The notes under the pieces: generated by a model
Databases searched by the model: none
What the model was told of the DNA's origin: nothing
What the model saw: only the letters and a program-made list of their open reading frames with translations
NCBI RefSeq assembly: GCF_034119865.1
Contig: NZ_CP139421.1
Coordinates: 2,170,001-2,234,000 of the forward strand
Direction of reading: 5' to 3'
DNA from: Algoriphagus sp. NG3
GTDB lineage: Bacteria > Bacteroidota > Bacteroidia > Cytophagales > Cyclobacteriaceae
Length of the DNA: 64,000 nucleotides
Translations under genes and position numbers: made by a program
Shown here: positions 27,209 to 36,396 of the stretch, in pieces
Position numbering within the stretch: position 1 is the stretch's first letter
Layout: each line of letters starts with the position of its first letter

Positions 27209-27644
27209 GATGCAATTCGATTAGCTAGAAGGTCGCAAAATTAGCCAATCGGAGCAGAAAATGCCTCTTTTTAATTAAAAGATTACAGGATGCCGGATGT
27301 CCGGTGCCGGAGACTTCATTATTCGATGTCCATCATTCAACATTCTTCTGATTGAAAAATTGAAAGATTGGGAAAATTTTGAGCCAGGGAAATTGCCTTT
27401 AACAAAAAAGAGAGAACCTTCGGGGGTTAAACTATTTGTAAACATACCTACTTCATTCATTCTCAATCTTTTCCCGACGAACCCTTGAGGGATTTGGGTA
27501 AAAGCAATTTCCCTATATTTTGGACCTTAATTCACCAAAACATCACTTTTCACACTTAGCTCTATGCAATTTTAAAAAATGTGATTAAATTTAAAGTACA
27601 TGCCAAACCAACTTTTTACTGTTTAGAGCCTTTTTCATCCAATT
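27209..27644. other. Spacer with short word repeats and a promoter candidate
   Basis: From about 27285 to 27370 there are GATGCCGGATGTCCGGTGCC and GATTGAAAAATTGAAAGATTGG words. The remainder is AT-rich. No gene is visible. Confidence 0.5.
27493..27522 (+). promoter_or_regulatory. Possible Bacteroidota-type promoter upstream of Hpt gene
   Basis: TTTG at 27493-27496 is followed 17 bp later by TATATTTTG (27514-27522). This approximates the Bacteroidota consensus TTTG then TAnnTTTG with slightly short spacing. It would start transcription about 120 bp upstream of the Hpt gene. Confidence 0.3.
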
Positions 27645-27977
27645 ATGTATCAACTCATCAGCGAGCAAGCAATTTATCAGTACTTTGGGGACGATGATCC
27701 CGAAATGATAAAAGAGATGGTCCAGATAATCCTGGACACCAATATCCAAGATTTAAAGGATCTTCCCGCATTTTATGAAAAAGGAGACTTCATCACCATC
27801 AAAAAACGCTGTCACAAAGCTAAACCTAGTATGAGTTACATAGGCGCCCAACAGACCCGTAAAATCCTTGAGGCCATAGAAAATCAGCCGGAAACTTCCC
27901 ATGCACTGAATGAGGAACTCCAAGACAAGCTTATCCTGATAGAATCCGAACTTATATCCTTTCTGGATACGATTTAA
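27645..27977 (+). CDS. Hpt-domain phosphotransfer protein
   Basis: This 110-residue cytoplasmic protein is a single histidine-containing phosphotransfer domain. The phosphorylatable His is residue 57 in KRCHKAKPSMSYIG, followed by the typical four-helix pattern. It would relay phosphate between a hybrid histidine kinase and a response regulator, but neither partner is encoded in the window. The next gene (S9 peptidase) begins about 30 bp downstream; the two may be co-transcribed. Confidence 0.85.
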   Translation: MYQLISEQAIYQYFGDDDPEMIKEMVQIILDTNIQDLKDLPAFYEKGDFITIKKRCHKAKPSMSYIGAQQTRKILEAIENQPETSHALNEELQDKLILIESELISFLDTI

Positions 27978-28008
27978 CTAATTGAGTATTAAACCAACCC
28001 AACTATAC

Positions 28009-30378
28009 ATGCAGAGAAGATTACTCTTTCTGCCCTTGCTTTTCATAGTCCTTCTGGAAGCAAAGGCGCAATCCGAATTAAGTGTGGAACACATCATGAG
28101 AGACCCCGCCTGGATGGGTACCTTTCCCTCCAGGGCCTCTTGGAGCGATGATTCGCAAACTCTCTATTTCCAATACAACCGGGACAAAGATCCTGCCGAC
28201 TCCCTGTACAAAATCATACTTTCTGATAAGAACACTATTTCCAAAGTGAATTGGGAGGAATTGAAATCAAAAAAACGGGACGACGCGGATTTCAACTCCG
28301 ACAGGACATTGAGAGTTTACCGGCATGAAAAAACGCTAATGCTGGAAGATTTGGCCAAACAAACTTCCCAGATGCTGATGGAGTGGCCGGAGAATTTCTC
28401 CAATCCTAAGTTTCTGGCAAATGAGCAAGAAATCGCATTCTCGTCCAAGAGCAATATTTACATCTACAATAGAGCTACAAAAACAGCACGTAAAGCCACC
28501 AACATCTCCACTGATTCCAAACCTAAGGAAAAGGCAGACAGTGAAGAGAAGGATACAGCATGGCTGCAGGCAGAAAACCTGGAATTGCTAGAGGTGGTAA
28601 AGGAGAGAAAAGAAAAAGAGCAATTGAAAAGCCAATACCGGGATTCTTTTGACAAGACAGAGGAAGATACGTTTGTTTACTATACAGAAGGAAAATCCCC
28701 TGTGAATTTGCAGCTATCTCCTGATGGCAACTTTGCTTCATTCACTATCTATACCTCTTCCAATAATAAGAACACCAAGGTTCCTGATTATGTAGATGCC
28801 TCAGGATATACAGTGGATCTGAATGCCCGTTCAAAAGTAGGAACCACCCCTACGAAAGTAGAAGTGGGGATTTATGATCTAGAGCGCGATACGGTGTATT
28901 TCATCGATTCATCTGAGCTCCCGGGAATCAAGGATTTGCCTGATTATGTGAAGGACTATCCTGAAAAAACCTGGGAGGACAACGAACGTGAGGTTTCCTT
29001 TTCCAGTCTATACTTTTCACCGGATGGCAAGCAGGCTATAGTAAATATCAGTTCGAATGACAATAAAGACCGATGGATAGCGGCAGTAGATCTTAGGACA
29101 GGCAAACTAAACACCCTGGACCGTCAGAGAGATGAGGCTTGGATAGCAGGACCGGGAATAGGAAGATCTTACTATGGAGGTACTTTAGGCTGGTTGCCGG
29201 ATAGCCGTTACATCTATTTTCAATCCGAAGAAAGCGGGTATTCACATCTATATTTGCTGGACACTAAGTCTGGGGAAAAGAAAGCCTTGACTTCTGGAGA
29301 TTTTGAAGTATTCGATCCTTTCCTTTCCAAAGACAAAAAAAGCTGGTATTTCACCTCTTCAGAGGTGGATCCCGGGGAGCGACATTTTTATAAAATGCCA
29401 GTTATGGGCGGAAAAGCAGAAAAGCTGACATCCATGACAGGAAACAACGAGGTTTCACTTTCCCCTGATGAGAAAAAACTCGCTATAGTTTACTCTTACA
29501 GCAACAAGCCTGCGGAGCTTTATCTTCAGGACAATAAAGCCGGAGCAAAAGCAGATCAGTTGACTTCAGGTCAAAGTGACGAATTCAAAGCCTACAACTG
29601 GAGAGAACCTCAACTTGTAAGATTTCCTGCTGAAGATGGAGCTCAGGTACCAGCCAGATTATACACGCCAGATCCAGCCAAAAAGAACGGAGCGGCCGTG
29701 GTATTCGTGCATGGCGCTGGGTACTTGCAGAATGTACACAAATGGTGGAGCAGCTACTTTAGAGAATACATGTTCCACAACCTATTGACTGATCTGGGAT
29801 ATACAGTATTGGATATTGACTATCGTGGATCTGCGGGATATGGGAGAGACTGGAGAACGGGCATCTACCGCCATATGGGCGGGAAAGACCTTTCTGATCA
29901 AGTGGATGGAGTAAAATATCTAATTGCAAATCATGGGGTAGATTCTGAGCGAGTTGGATTATATGGAGGAAGCTACGGTGGTTTTATCACTTTGATGGCG
30001 CTTTTCAATGCTTCTGACACGTTCAAATCCGGAGCGGCTCTACGTTCCGTGACCGACTGGGCGCATTACAACCATGGGTATACCTCCAATATCCTGAACA
30101 CTCCGGAAGAAGATCCCATCGCCTACCGACGCTCCTCTCCTATTTACTTTGCCGAGGGATTAAAAGGCAATTTGCTGATGGCCCATGGCATGGTGGATGT
30201 GAATGTGCATTTTCAGGATGTGGTGCGACTCTCCCAGCGATTCATTGAGTTGGGAAAGGATAACTGGGAGATGGCTATCTATCCTGTGGAAGACCATGGG
30301 TTTGTAGAACCAAGTTCCTGGACGGATGAGTACAAGAGGATTTTGAAGTTGTTCAATGAAACGCTATTGGAGGAGTAG
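28009..30378 (+). CDS. S9-family prolyl oligopeptidase (DPP-IV-like), secreted
   Basis: This protein of about 789 residues has a signal peptide (LLFLPLLFIVLLEAKAQ). A long N-terminal beta-propeller (about residues 30-540, with repeated LSPDGNFASF-type WD40-like motifs) precedes a C-terminal alpha/beta-hydrolase domain. The catalytic Ser is in GLYGGSYGGF (about 655), Asp in HGMVDVNVHF (about 728) and His in VEDHGF (about 762). It probably releases dipeptides from peptides in the periplasm. I chose the ATG at 28009 because the longer frame begins with TTG. It is followed by an intrinsic terminator at 30481. Confidence 0.9.
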   Translation: MQRRLLFLPLLFIVLLEAKAQSELSVEHIMRDPAWMGTFPSRASWSDDSQTLYFQYNRDKDPADSLYKIILSDKNTISKVNWEELKSKKRDDADFNSDRTLRVYRHEKTLMLEDLAKQTSQMLMEWPENFSNPKFLANEQEIAFSSKSNIYIYNRATKTARKATNISTDSKPKEKADSEEKDTAWLQAENLELLEVVKERKEKEQLKSQYRDSFDKTEEDTFVYYTEGKSPVNLQLSPDGNFASFTIYTSSNNKNTKVPDYVDASGYTVDLNARSKVGTTPTKVEVGIYDLERDTVYFIDSSELPGIKDLPDYVKDYPEKTWEDNEREVSFSSLYFSPDGKQAIVNISSNDNKDRWIAAVDLRTGKLNTLDRQRDEAWIAGPGIGRSYYGGTLGWLPDSRYIYFQSEESGYSHLYLLDTKSGEKKALTSGDFEVFDPFLSKDKKSWYFTSSEVDPGERHFYKMPVMGGKAEKLTSMTGNNEVSLSPDEKKLAIVYSYSNKPAELYLQDNKAGAKADQLTSGQSDEFKAYNWREPQLVRFPAEDGAQVPARLYTPDPAKKNGAAVVFVHGAGYLQNVHKWWSSYFREYMFHNLLTDLGYTVLDIDYRGSAGYGRDWRTGIYRHMGGKDLSDQVDGVKYLIANHGVDSERVGLYGGSYGGFITLMALFNASDTFKSGAALRSVTDWAHYNHGYTSNILNTPEEDPIAYRRSSPIYFAEGLKGNLLMAHGMVDVNVHFQDVVRLSQRFIELGKDNWEMAIYPVEDHGFVEPSSWTDEYKRILKLFNETLLEE

Positions 30379-30829
30379 GGATGTTGGATGACGGATGTTG
30401 GATGTCTGTCAGATTTGGATTGAAAAATTCAAAAATTGGAATATTGAAAGATTAAGAAGATCTCAATCTCAAATCGGTAAAAAACCCCTTGGAGAAATCT
30501 GAGGGGTTTTATTTTTTTGGTTCAGTTATCTGATTCTGATTACTGGGATCTCCTTAATTTTCTCTTGGCTCTGGCTTCTTGGCTCTTGATACTTGATACT
30601 AAGCATTAATGGCCGGGCGATTTACTTGGATTGAAAAATTCAAAAATTGAAAGATTATAAAAGCCTCAACCTCAATTCACAAGGTTCAGTCCTGATAACT
30701 GAGACTGGTTACTGGTCACTCCCTAATTTCCTCTTGGCTCTAACATCTTGATTCCTACCTCCGGTAGGCAAATTTGATACTAGCTACTTGATACTATGTA
30801 CCAGTGGCTCGACAAATTACTAGGTTCTC
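30379..30829. repeat. Word-repeat spacer flanking a terminator
   Basis: GATGTTGGATGACGGATGTTGG and GATTGAAAAATTCAAAAATTGG words occur before and after the terminator. The run ends with CTTGATTCCTACCTCCGGTAGGCAAATTTGATACTAGC words that contain the palindrome CCTACCTCCGGTAGG. No gene is visible. Confidence 0.7.
30481..30518 (+). terminator. Intrinsic terminator after the S9 peptidase gene
   Basis: AAAACCCCT (30481-30489) and AGGGGTTTT (30502-30510) form a perfect 9-bp stem with a 12-nt loop, followed by ATTTTTTT. It ends the plus-strand Hpt-S9 peptidase transcript about 100 bp after the stop codon. Confidence 0.85.
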
Positions 30830-31789
30830 CTATGCCACAGGTTGGAATACATCCTTCATATATCGTGCATTTGCACCGTAGTTCCCCTTTACGTTCCTCA
30901 CGTCATTTACATCGCGGGATCGTTCTATGATCAGCCAACCTGACCAGCCCATCGCATCCAATGTTTGCTTGATTTTTGGCATGTCCAGCTTGGGATTGTT
31001 TTCTATCCAGACACCATCCGTATCAGAACAGTGGATTTGTGCAATATTCTCTTTACCCAGTATTTTTAGTTCTTTCTCAACAACTTTTCCATTTTTTATG
31101 GCATTGGCGAAGTTGAAACTACTTTTTATAGCAGGACTATCAATTTCCTTAAGGAAAGCCAGCTCTTCTTTTGCCTCCAAGGCTGTTTCTACCGCGATCA
31201 CCTTGTTCATTTCCTGGGCTTTTGCCCCTGCTTCTTTGAGTCGTTGGATGACCTTTTCCCGCAAACCCGGTTCTTTCGAAAAATCAGAATCGACCCCCAA
31301 CGGTAGATAGGCAATTTCAATATCCATACGCTCCATGGTTGCCAACGTATCGTCGACCATTTGTGGTACAGTCGGCCTATTGGCAAATGACTGCCCATAG
31401 AAACCTGACATGGCGATGGAAGAGATTGCTATATTTTGGGATTTGGATTCCTCCAAAAACTGTTTCACATTCTCAGGGTCATTCAATTTGGAATCGAAGG
31501 TGTCCCTATCCCCCAATCCCCCCATATCCAATTGGATTCCGTCAGCACCAATTTCCTTGGCCAATGCAAATGCCCCTAGCTTTTGCCTCTTGAGAATCAT
31601 CCAATCGCAAACGGCTATTTGGTATCGATAGTCATTTGATCCAAAAGAATTGGCTTCAGCAGTCAAGGAAGGCATAAAGTAGCCTGCCGCCCCTATTAGA
31701 CAAATACGTCTCAAAAAGTCCCTTCTAGGATTAGAACTCGAAAGGATTTCGGTTTGCGTTAAGCAGTTGAATGGATTAATCTTCTTCAT
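30830..31789 (-). CDS. Sugar phosphate isomerase/epimerase-like TIM-barrel protein, exported
   Basis: This 319-residue protein has a Tat-like N-terminus (SNPRRDFLRRICLIGAAG) and an AP-endonuclease-2/xylose-isomerase-like TIM barrel. Typical elements are GADGIQLDMGG, IAVETALEA, IAQIHCSDTDG and SGWLIIERSRD near the C-terminus. Such proteins are frequent in Bacteroidota sugar loci, usually with unproven substrates. Its start overlaps the end of the upstream sialidase-fold gene by 14 bp, so the two form an operon. Confidence 0.82.
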   Translation of the reverse strand: MKKINPFNCLTQTEILSSSNPRRDFLRRICLIGAAGYFMPSLTAEANSFGSNDYRYQIAVCDWMILKRQKLGAFALAKEIGADGIQLDMGGLGDRDTFDSKLNDPENVKQFLEESKSQNIAISSIAMSGFYGQSFANRPTVPQMVDDTLATMERMDIEIAYLPLGVDSDFSKEPGLREKVIQRLKEAGAKAQEMNKVIAVETALEAKEELAFLKEIDSPAIKSSFNFANAIKNGKVVEKELKILGKENIAQIHCSDTDGVWIENNPKLDMPKIKQTLDAMGWSGWLIIERSRDVNDVRNVKGNYGANARYMKDVFQPVA

Positions 31790-32939
31790 GAATAAGTGGT
31801 TTGTCTGATTCTTTCTTTTCTATCCCCGGCCAATCAAGGGATACTATTTCTTCTCGATTCAACTTATCGGGATCAATTTTTACATACTTTATCTTTTCCC
31901 TTCTCCAGGTATAAACAGCGTGTACCAATCCATCGGAACTCTGGATGATGGATGGGTAGGAATACTGGCTAATATCAGAGTCTTCCAGAATCAATGATGC
32001 TTCCCAATTGATTCCATCTTTTGATTGGGAAATATTCAGGGGAGTTCTTGGCCCTTTGGCTTCTTCTCCAGGCGGCAATACATGGTTGTAGATCAATAAA
32101 TGCCTTCCATCGTGCAAGGTCACTGCATCAGTTCCCGAGTTGTTATTTGGAAGAGAGGTCAATTCAAGTGCTGTCCACGTTTCCCCATAATCTTCCGACC
32201 AGGCAGTAGCCACCCGTCTGCTTTTTGTCCTACAAAGGATTTGTAATTTTCCATTTCCATGGTTGAGTACACTTGGTTGGATAGCGTTGATATCATCCGG
32301 CCCTTTGTCCAGTGGACCAATTTTTCTCCATGTTTCCCCAAAGTCTTCAGTCACTTCAAAATGGATTTTCCAGCCATTTCCCTCTGTACTACTTGCATTT
32401 ATCAAGTTGCCGTTTTCCAATAAAACAGGCTTATTCTTTACCGGGCCTATGTATCCATCTGGTAATTTTTCGGGAGTTGACCAGGTTATCCCATCATCAT
32501 TGGAGGACATCAACATGCCCCACCATTCTGATGGTTTGGGGCCTATTTTGAAAAACAACAGCAGCCCACCATCAGGTACTTGATAAAGTACAGGGTTCCA
32601 AGTAGGATACCGAAGGGTGTCATTGATCACACCATTGGCAACTTCCATCGGCGCAGTCCAGCCGTCATTTTCATGGCGGCTCAGCCATATCCCCACATCG
32701 GGATGCCTTTCACGGGTTCCCCCAAACCATGCCGAGACTAGACCAGAGGGGGTCTCGGCTATAGTAGCAGAATGGCAAGAAGGAAATGGGGCTTCATCAA
32801 ATATAAACTCGTCTGTCAAAATACCAGATTTCCAATCTACTTGGGAATCCTCCCGGCACCCAAACAAAAGTAGGATGGACAGAAACAAAATTGTGAAGTC
32901 TTTAGGCTGTGATATCATATAATAAAATCTTAAATTCAT
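31776..32939 (-). CDS. Sialidase-fold (BNR repeat) lipoprotein
   Basis: The product is 387 residues with a lipoprotein signal and lipobox (LLLFGC). An in-frame ATG seven codons downstream (32918) is an equally good start. Four Asp-boxes are visible: SNDDGITW, TEDFGETW, SEDYGETW and SKDGINW. It is a paralogue of the protein at 5137-6330. It heads a two-gene operon divergent from a FucR-like GntR regulator, and palindromes in the shared 512-bp spacer suggest control by that regulator. The substrate is unknown; an acidic or deoxy sugar glycoside is plausible. Confidence 0.82.
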   Translation of the reverse strand: MNLRFYYMISQPKDFTILFLSILLLFGCREDSQVDWKSGILTDEFIFDEAPFPSCHSATIAETPSGLVSAWFGGTRERHPDVGIWLSRHENDGWTAPMEVANGVINDTLRYPTWNPVLYQVPDGGLLLFFKIGPKPSEWWGMLMSSNDDGITWSTPEKLPDGYIGPVKNKPVLLENGNLINASSTEGNGWKIHFEVTEDFGETWRKIGPLDKGPDDINAIQPSVLNHGNGKLQILCRTKSRRVATAWSEDYGETWTALELTSLPNNNSGTDAVTLHDGRHLLIYNHVLPPGEEAKGPRTPLNISQSKDGINWEASLILEDSDISQYSYPSIIQSSDGLVHAVYTWRREKIKYVKIDPDKLNREEIVSLDWPGIEKKESDKPLIHEED

Positions 32940-33045
32940 CTAATCTGGTAACCCAATAATCATCAAGTTAGGAAGTACCTGAAGTGCCGCTATCCTGTAC
33001 CTCCCCGTGAGGCAAGGGCCAGGTACTTTATAGATATAAAAATGT

Positions 33046-33059
33046 ACAAACGATTGCAT
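33046..33059. promoter_or_regulatory. Candidate operator (CGATTGCA site 1)
   Basis: ACAAACGATTGCAT shares the core CGATTGCA with the site at 33419-33432. It lies about 110 bp upstream of the sialidase-fold lipoprotein start, where an operator of the divergent operon would be expected. Only half of the palindrome is conserved. Confidence 0.35.
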
Positions 33060-33418
33060 AAACTGTCACTTAAACACAATTAGTATAACTTCAGCGGCTT
33101 ATCAGAGAACGTTAGACAAAGCATGAAAAATTCAAATCCTAAGGTTGGCGGTTTTATCGTTCAACGATTTGCCGTGATACGTGAATCAAGCAGGAGTACA
33201 GGATCTAATTTGGTCAATCAAACCCAAGTGCTAAAATCTATTTTATTCATCTAACATAATTTTAACACCGTATATTAGTTTCAAATAAGCCTTGAGCCTT
33301 CTATAGATTAATTGAAAAATGGAAAATTACTGCTGAATTTGATGAATATCCGAGTACTTGGGATTGCCCATTAAAAAATCGCTATTCATTTCATAAGAAA
33401 TAGAATAATCGATAAATT

Positions 33419-33432
33419 GTAATCGATTGCAC
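33419..33432. promoter_or_regulatory. Candidate operator (TGtAATCGATTgCA palindrome, site 2)
   Basis: TGTAATCGATTGCA is a palindrome with a single mismatched pair. It ends 20 bp before the regulator ATG, a position suited to autoregulation. A related TTATCGATAA palindrome lies at 41475-41484 in the pectin-locus operon. Confidence 0.4.
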
Positions 33433-33451
33433 AGATTAACAAAACCCCGAA

Positions 33452-34501
33452 ATGCTATTGACCTCAGATGTAATTAGGATAGATCCTGATTCAAGAGTAC
33501 CGAAATACCAACAAATCGTAAACTCAATAACAGAGAATATTGAGAAGGATTATTACATAATAGGCGAAAAAATCCCCTCTATTAATGAAATCAGTGAAGA
33601 GCTGTACCTATCCCGTGACACGGTAGAAAAGGCTTACAACCTGCTAAAAAAGAGGAAAGTTATAGTTTCGGTAAAGGGCAAGGGTTATTATGTGGCAAAA
33701 AACGTTTCTCACAAACAATTAAAAGTACTTTTTTTAATCAATAAGTTAAGCAATTACAAATTACAGATCTATAATTCATTTATTTCAAGTTTGGGCAGTG
33801 ATGCGAGTATAGAACTGAAGCTCTACCACTGCGATGCCGATATCTTATATAATCTCTTGCAGGAAAACAAGGATGCTTTTGACTACTATATTGTCATGCC
33901 TCATTTCAAAGATGAAAACAACCAACATCAGAGTGGAAATGACAGGGTGATCACTGCATTGAAAGAAATACCTAAAGACAAACTTATCCTGATGGACAAT
34001 CATATCCCCGCACTAGGGGAAGAAGTGGCTGCAATCTACCAGGATTTCAAATCTGACATGTATGATGCTATGGAGGAGGGAATTGAAAAATTAAAAAAGT
34101 ATGAGAAAATCATCCTAGTATATCCGGAAAACGAGGTGTACCCTTATCCCCAAGAATTAAAAAACGGTTTTATACAATTTTGCAGATGCCATGATTTCGA
34201 GTTTGAGGTGATCTCTACCATATACCCGGAAATGGAATTTGGACGTTCTGATGCCTACATCACCATAGAAGAAAATGACCTGGTGAGTCTTATAGAACAG
34301 GTCAGGGAACATAATCTGGAATTGGGAAAAGATATAGGGATCATTTCTTATAATGAAACGCCCTTAAAAAAACTATTGGGTATCACGGTAATGTCCACCA
34401 ATTTCAAGGCTATGGGAGAAACAGCCGCCTACATGATCAAGCGCAAAAAAACAGATGTAGTCCGAAATGTTTTCAATTTTATAGACAGAGGCTCTGTATA
34501 A
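33452..34501 (+). CDS. FucR-like GntR-family transcriptional regulator with LacI-like sensor domain
   Basis: This 349-residue cytoplasmic protein has an N-terminal GntR winged helix (about residues 10-78: VPKYQQIVNSI, then ISEELYLSRDTVEKAYNLL). A LacI/periplasmic-binding-type sugar sensor spans about residues 88-345 and ends with KAMGETAAYMI. This GntR + PBP-like layout matches FucR, the fucose-responsive regulator of Bacteroides. It is divergent from the sialidase-fold/isomerase operon and about 1.8 kb from the end of the pectin locus that contains GH95. It may sense a 6-deoxyhexose or related sugar and control both. Confidence 0.88.
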   Translation: MLLTSDVIRIDPDSRVPKYQQIVNSITENIEKDYYIIGEKIPSINEISEELYLSRDTVEKAYNLLKKRKVIVSVKGKGYYVAKNVSHKQLKVLFLINKLSNYKLQIYNSFISSLGSDASIELKLYHCDADILYNLLQENKDAFDYYIVMPHFKDENNQHQSGNDRVITALKEIPKDKLILMDNHIPALGEEVAAIYQDFKSDMYDAMEEGIEKLKKYEKIILVYPENEVYPYPQELKNGFIQFCRCHDFEFEVISTIYPEMEFGRSDAYITIEENDLVSLIEQVREHNLELGKDIGIISYNETPLKKLLGITVMSTNFKAMGETAAYMIKRKKTDVVRNVFNFIDRGSV

Positions 34502-34545
34502 CAACAATCCAGATCTTAGATAAATCTCTCCACCTTAGTTTAACT

Positions 34546-34700
34546 AGGGCCTGCTGCAAAAGTCTCAGCTATGCCGCACCTGCTGCCAGACAAGGATGGT
34601 TCAAAGTGAAGATGTATGCTTTAAATTTCAAATGAGGCCATCTAGAAAAATGGTATAGCTGAGGCTAGCTTGAAAATCCCGATTTTGCTATTTTTTGGTG
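34546..34700. repeat. Dispersed fold-back repeat, copy 2
   Basis: This 155-bp relative of 12855-12997 begins AGGGCCTGCTGCAAAAGTC and ends TATTTTTTGGTG. CTCAGCTATGCC at its left and GGTATAGCTGAG at its right are complementary at 11 of 12 positions, so this copy can form a long stem. It lies between the GntR gene and the end of the pectin locus. Confidence 0.75.
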
Positions 34701-34754
34701 TAAGGACACTTCGGCTACGATCAGTACAAGGAAGGAAATAGGCCCTATATAGTC

Positions 34755-36311
34755 TTATTCTCCCTGCCCTTCCACGAGGATCTTTTCAAGGCGAGGGGAC
34801 GTTGCTATTTCTTCTCCGTTTCTCAAAACCCTCATACCTTTTCCCAGTTTGTATTTTTCACCTGACTCATCCCAAATGATGGTTAGGATATCTCCTTGGT
34901 AGGAAACATTATCCAGGCAAAACCAATCCCATTTCCCTTCTGGAATCAATGGGTTGACTTCAATCGTATCATCAGCCCTTGGTCTCAAACCTACCAATCC
35001 TGAGATCAGCATGTCATTGAAGGTGGAATGATTATAGTACCGGCTTCTCTCTTGGTCTCCTTTTAACCAAAAACCTGTCTTTTCATCCAAATACTCCCCA
35101 ATGTAGGGTCTCCCCCTATAGTATTGGGATTCTACATAAAGGTTGAATAACTGGAAATAATCATTTTTATCAACTACTTCCTGCTGATAATCATTAAGCA
35201 CATTTGCCATGGCAGTCATGGTCTGGCTGGTGGCAAAAGGCCAAATTGCCCCATCCCATTCGCAGCTGCAGCAACCATGCGACCGGAAGTCGGGATGCCT
35301 GCATTCTGCTGTGGTCAGTCCAAAAGGTGCCAAAAATCCACCTTTATCCTTTACTTGTTCCCAGGCAGCTTCATGGCCAATTTCCGGAAGGTTAAAATAC
35401 CAAGGGATAAACCCAATCGCTTCCCGCACACCTGCAAACTCTCCTTCAGGCGTCAAAGTCTCGAAAAACGCAGACTCAGGATTCCAAAGATTTTCTTCCA
35501 CAAGGATTTTCAATGTGTCAGCTTTGGCACTGAACAATGTCTGATCTTCTGGAATAGTAAGCATCTGAGCGATTTTCGCCATCGCTTTTGCATTTCCATA
35601 CATGTAGCTATTGATAGTCGGACGGGCATTTTGAACCCTTCTACCACCACTCAGGGACTCTTCCATGCCATCTTTGACATCATGCTGCCAAAACAACCCT
35701 GAAGGCAATCTCCTGTCAGCTTCCCAGGCAAAATACTCTTTCCGCAAGTCTGGGTACATATTCAATAAAAACTCCTTGTCATTATCTACTAAATATTTGT
35801 TGTACAAAGCATCCGCTGTCCAGCTGCTGAAGGAACGGAGTTTAGCCATAGGAGCACCTTCATTTCCCCTAAACCATACGTGGACATAGTCATGCAGATA
35901 TTCCGTATTGTGCAGCCATCTCGACTCATAGATATGATGTCCCAATGCACAACTGATCATATTGTATTCATCAGCATAGGGTCTATCTACCAGGAACTCG
36001 GTCATAACGTAGCCCTTGGGGGTTTCTTTGATATGTTTTCGCAATGACCACCAACGGTAATAATATATCTCCTGGAAATTCTTCTGAGGGCATTCGAACA
36101 AAGGGATATTCTCCTCCATCCAGGCCCATGATTCCTCATTGGGAATGGCTTGCCGGATATTTTCATCCTCCATGCTATTGAAGTAATCAACATGAAACTT
36201 AAAATCCTCAGCATCCAATACAGCAGGGCCATATGAATCGGCTGGTTTTTCTTGGCAAGCATAGCATGATAGTGCGGCTATCAGTAGATATACAGTTAAT
36301 CTAAAATTCAT
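34755..36311 (-). CDS. MGH1-like (alpha/alpha)6-barrel glycoside hydrolase, lipoprotein
   Basis: The product is 518 residues with a lipoprotein signal (LIAALSCYAC). The body is a helical barrel with Trp/Tyr-rich segments typical of the MGH1/GH63-like clan: EIYYYRWWSLRKHI, ARPTINSYMYGNAKAMA, CEWDGAIWPFATSQ and RYYNHSTFNDMLISGLVG. The C-terminal 80 residues look like a small beta-domain (GDILTIIWDESGEKYKL). The exact CAZy family cannot be assigned by eye. It is the last gene of the minus-strand pectin operon, 85 bp after GH95, and probably trims a pectin side-chain oligosaccharide. Confidence 0.75.
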   Translation of the reverse strand: MNFRLTVYLLIAALSCYACQEKPADSYGPAVLDAEDFKFHVDYFNSMEDENIRQAIPNEESWAWMEENIPLFECPQKNFQEIYYYRWWSLRKHIKETPKGYVMTEFLVDRPYADEYNMISCALGHHIYESRWLHNTEYLHDYVHVWFRGNEGAPMAKLRSFSSWTADALYNKYLVDNDKEFLLNMYPDLRKEYFAWEADRRLPSGLFWQHDVKDGMEESLSGGRRVQNARPTINSYMYGNAKAMAKIAQMLTIPEDQTLFSAKADTLKILVEENLWNPESAFFETLTPEGEFAGVREAIGFIPWYFNLPEIGHEAAWEQVKDKGGFLAPFGLTTAECRHPDFRSHGCCSCEWDGAIWPFATSQTMTAMANVLNDYQQEVVDKNDYFQLFNLYVESQYYRGRPYIGEYLDEKTGFWLKGDQERSRYYNHSTFNDMLISGLVGLRPRADDTIEVNPLIPEGKWDWFCLDNVSYQGDILTIIWDESGEKYKLGKGMRVLRNGEEIATSPRLEKILVEGQGE

Positions 36312-36396
36312 GGTCTAACCTATTGATATTATTTATCCGATCCTTCATGCGCTATGCTGCTTCATTATTTCTGAAACCTTTCAGGTGCTGCTCTTA

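Larger units (their letters stand above)
32940..33451. other. Divergent control region with candidate operators
   Basis: This 512-bp AT-rich spacer separates the leftward sialidase-fold operon from the rightward GntR regulator. It contains an 8-bp inverted repeat AGTACCTG/CAGGTACT at 32974-33027 and two CGATTGCA-containing sites, listed separately. No gene is visible. Confidence 0.6.

Noticed and set aside
26778..27224. Plus-strand 148-codon open frame
   Set aside because: It is low in family-like features and overlaps the better minus-strand small gene. Its end coincides with a possible IS terminus.
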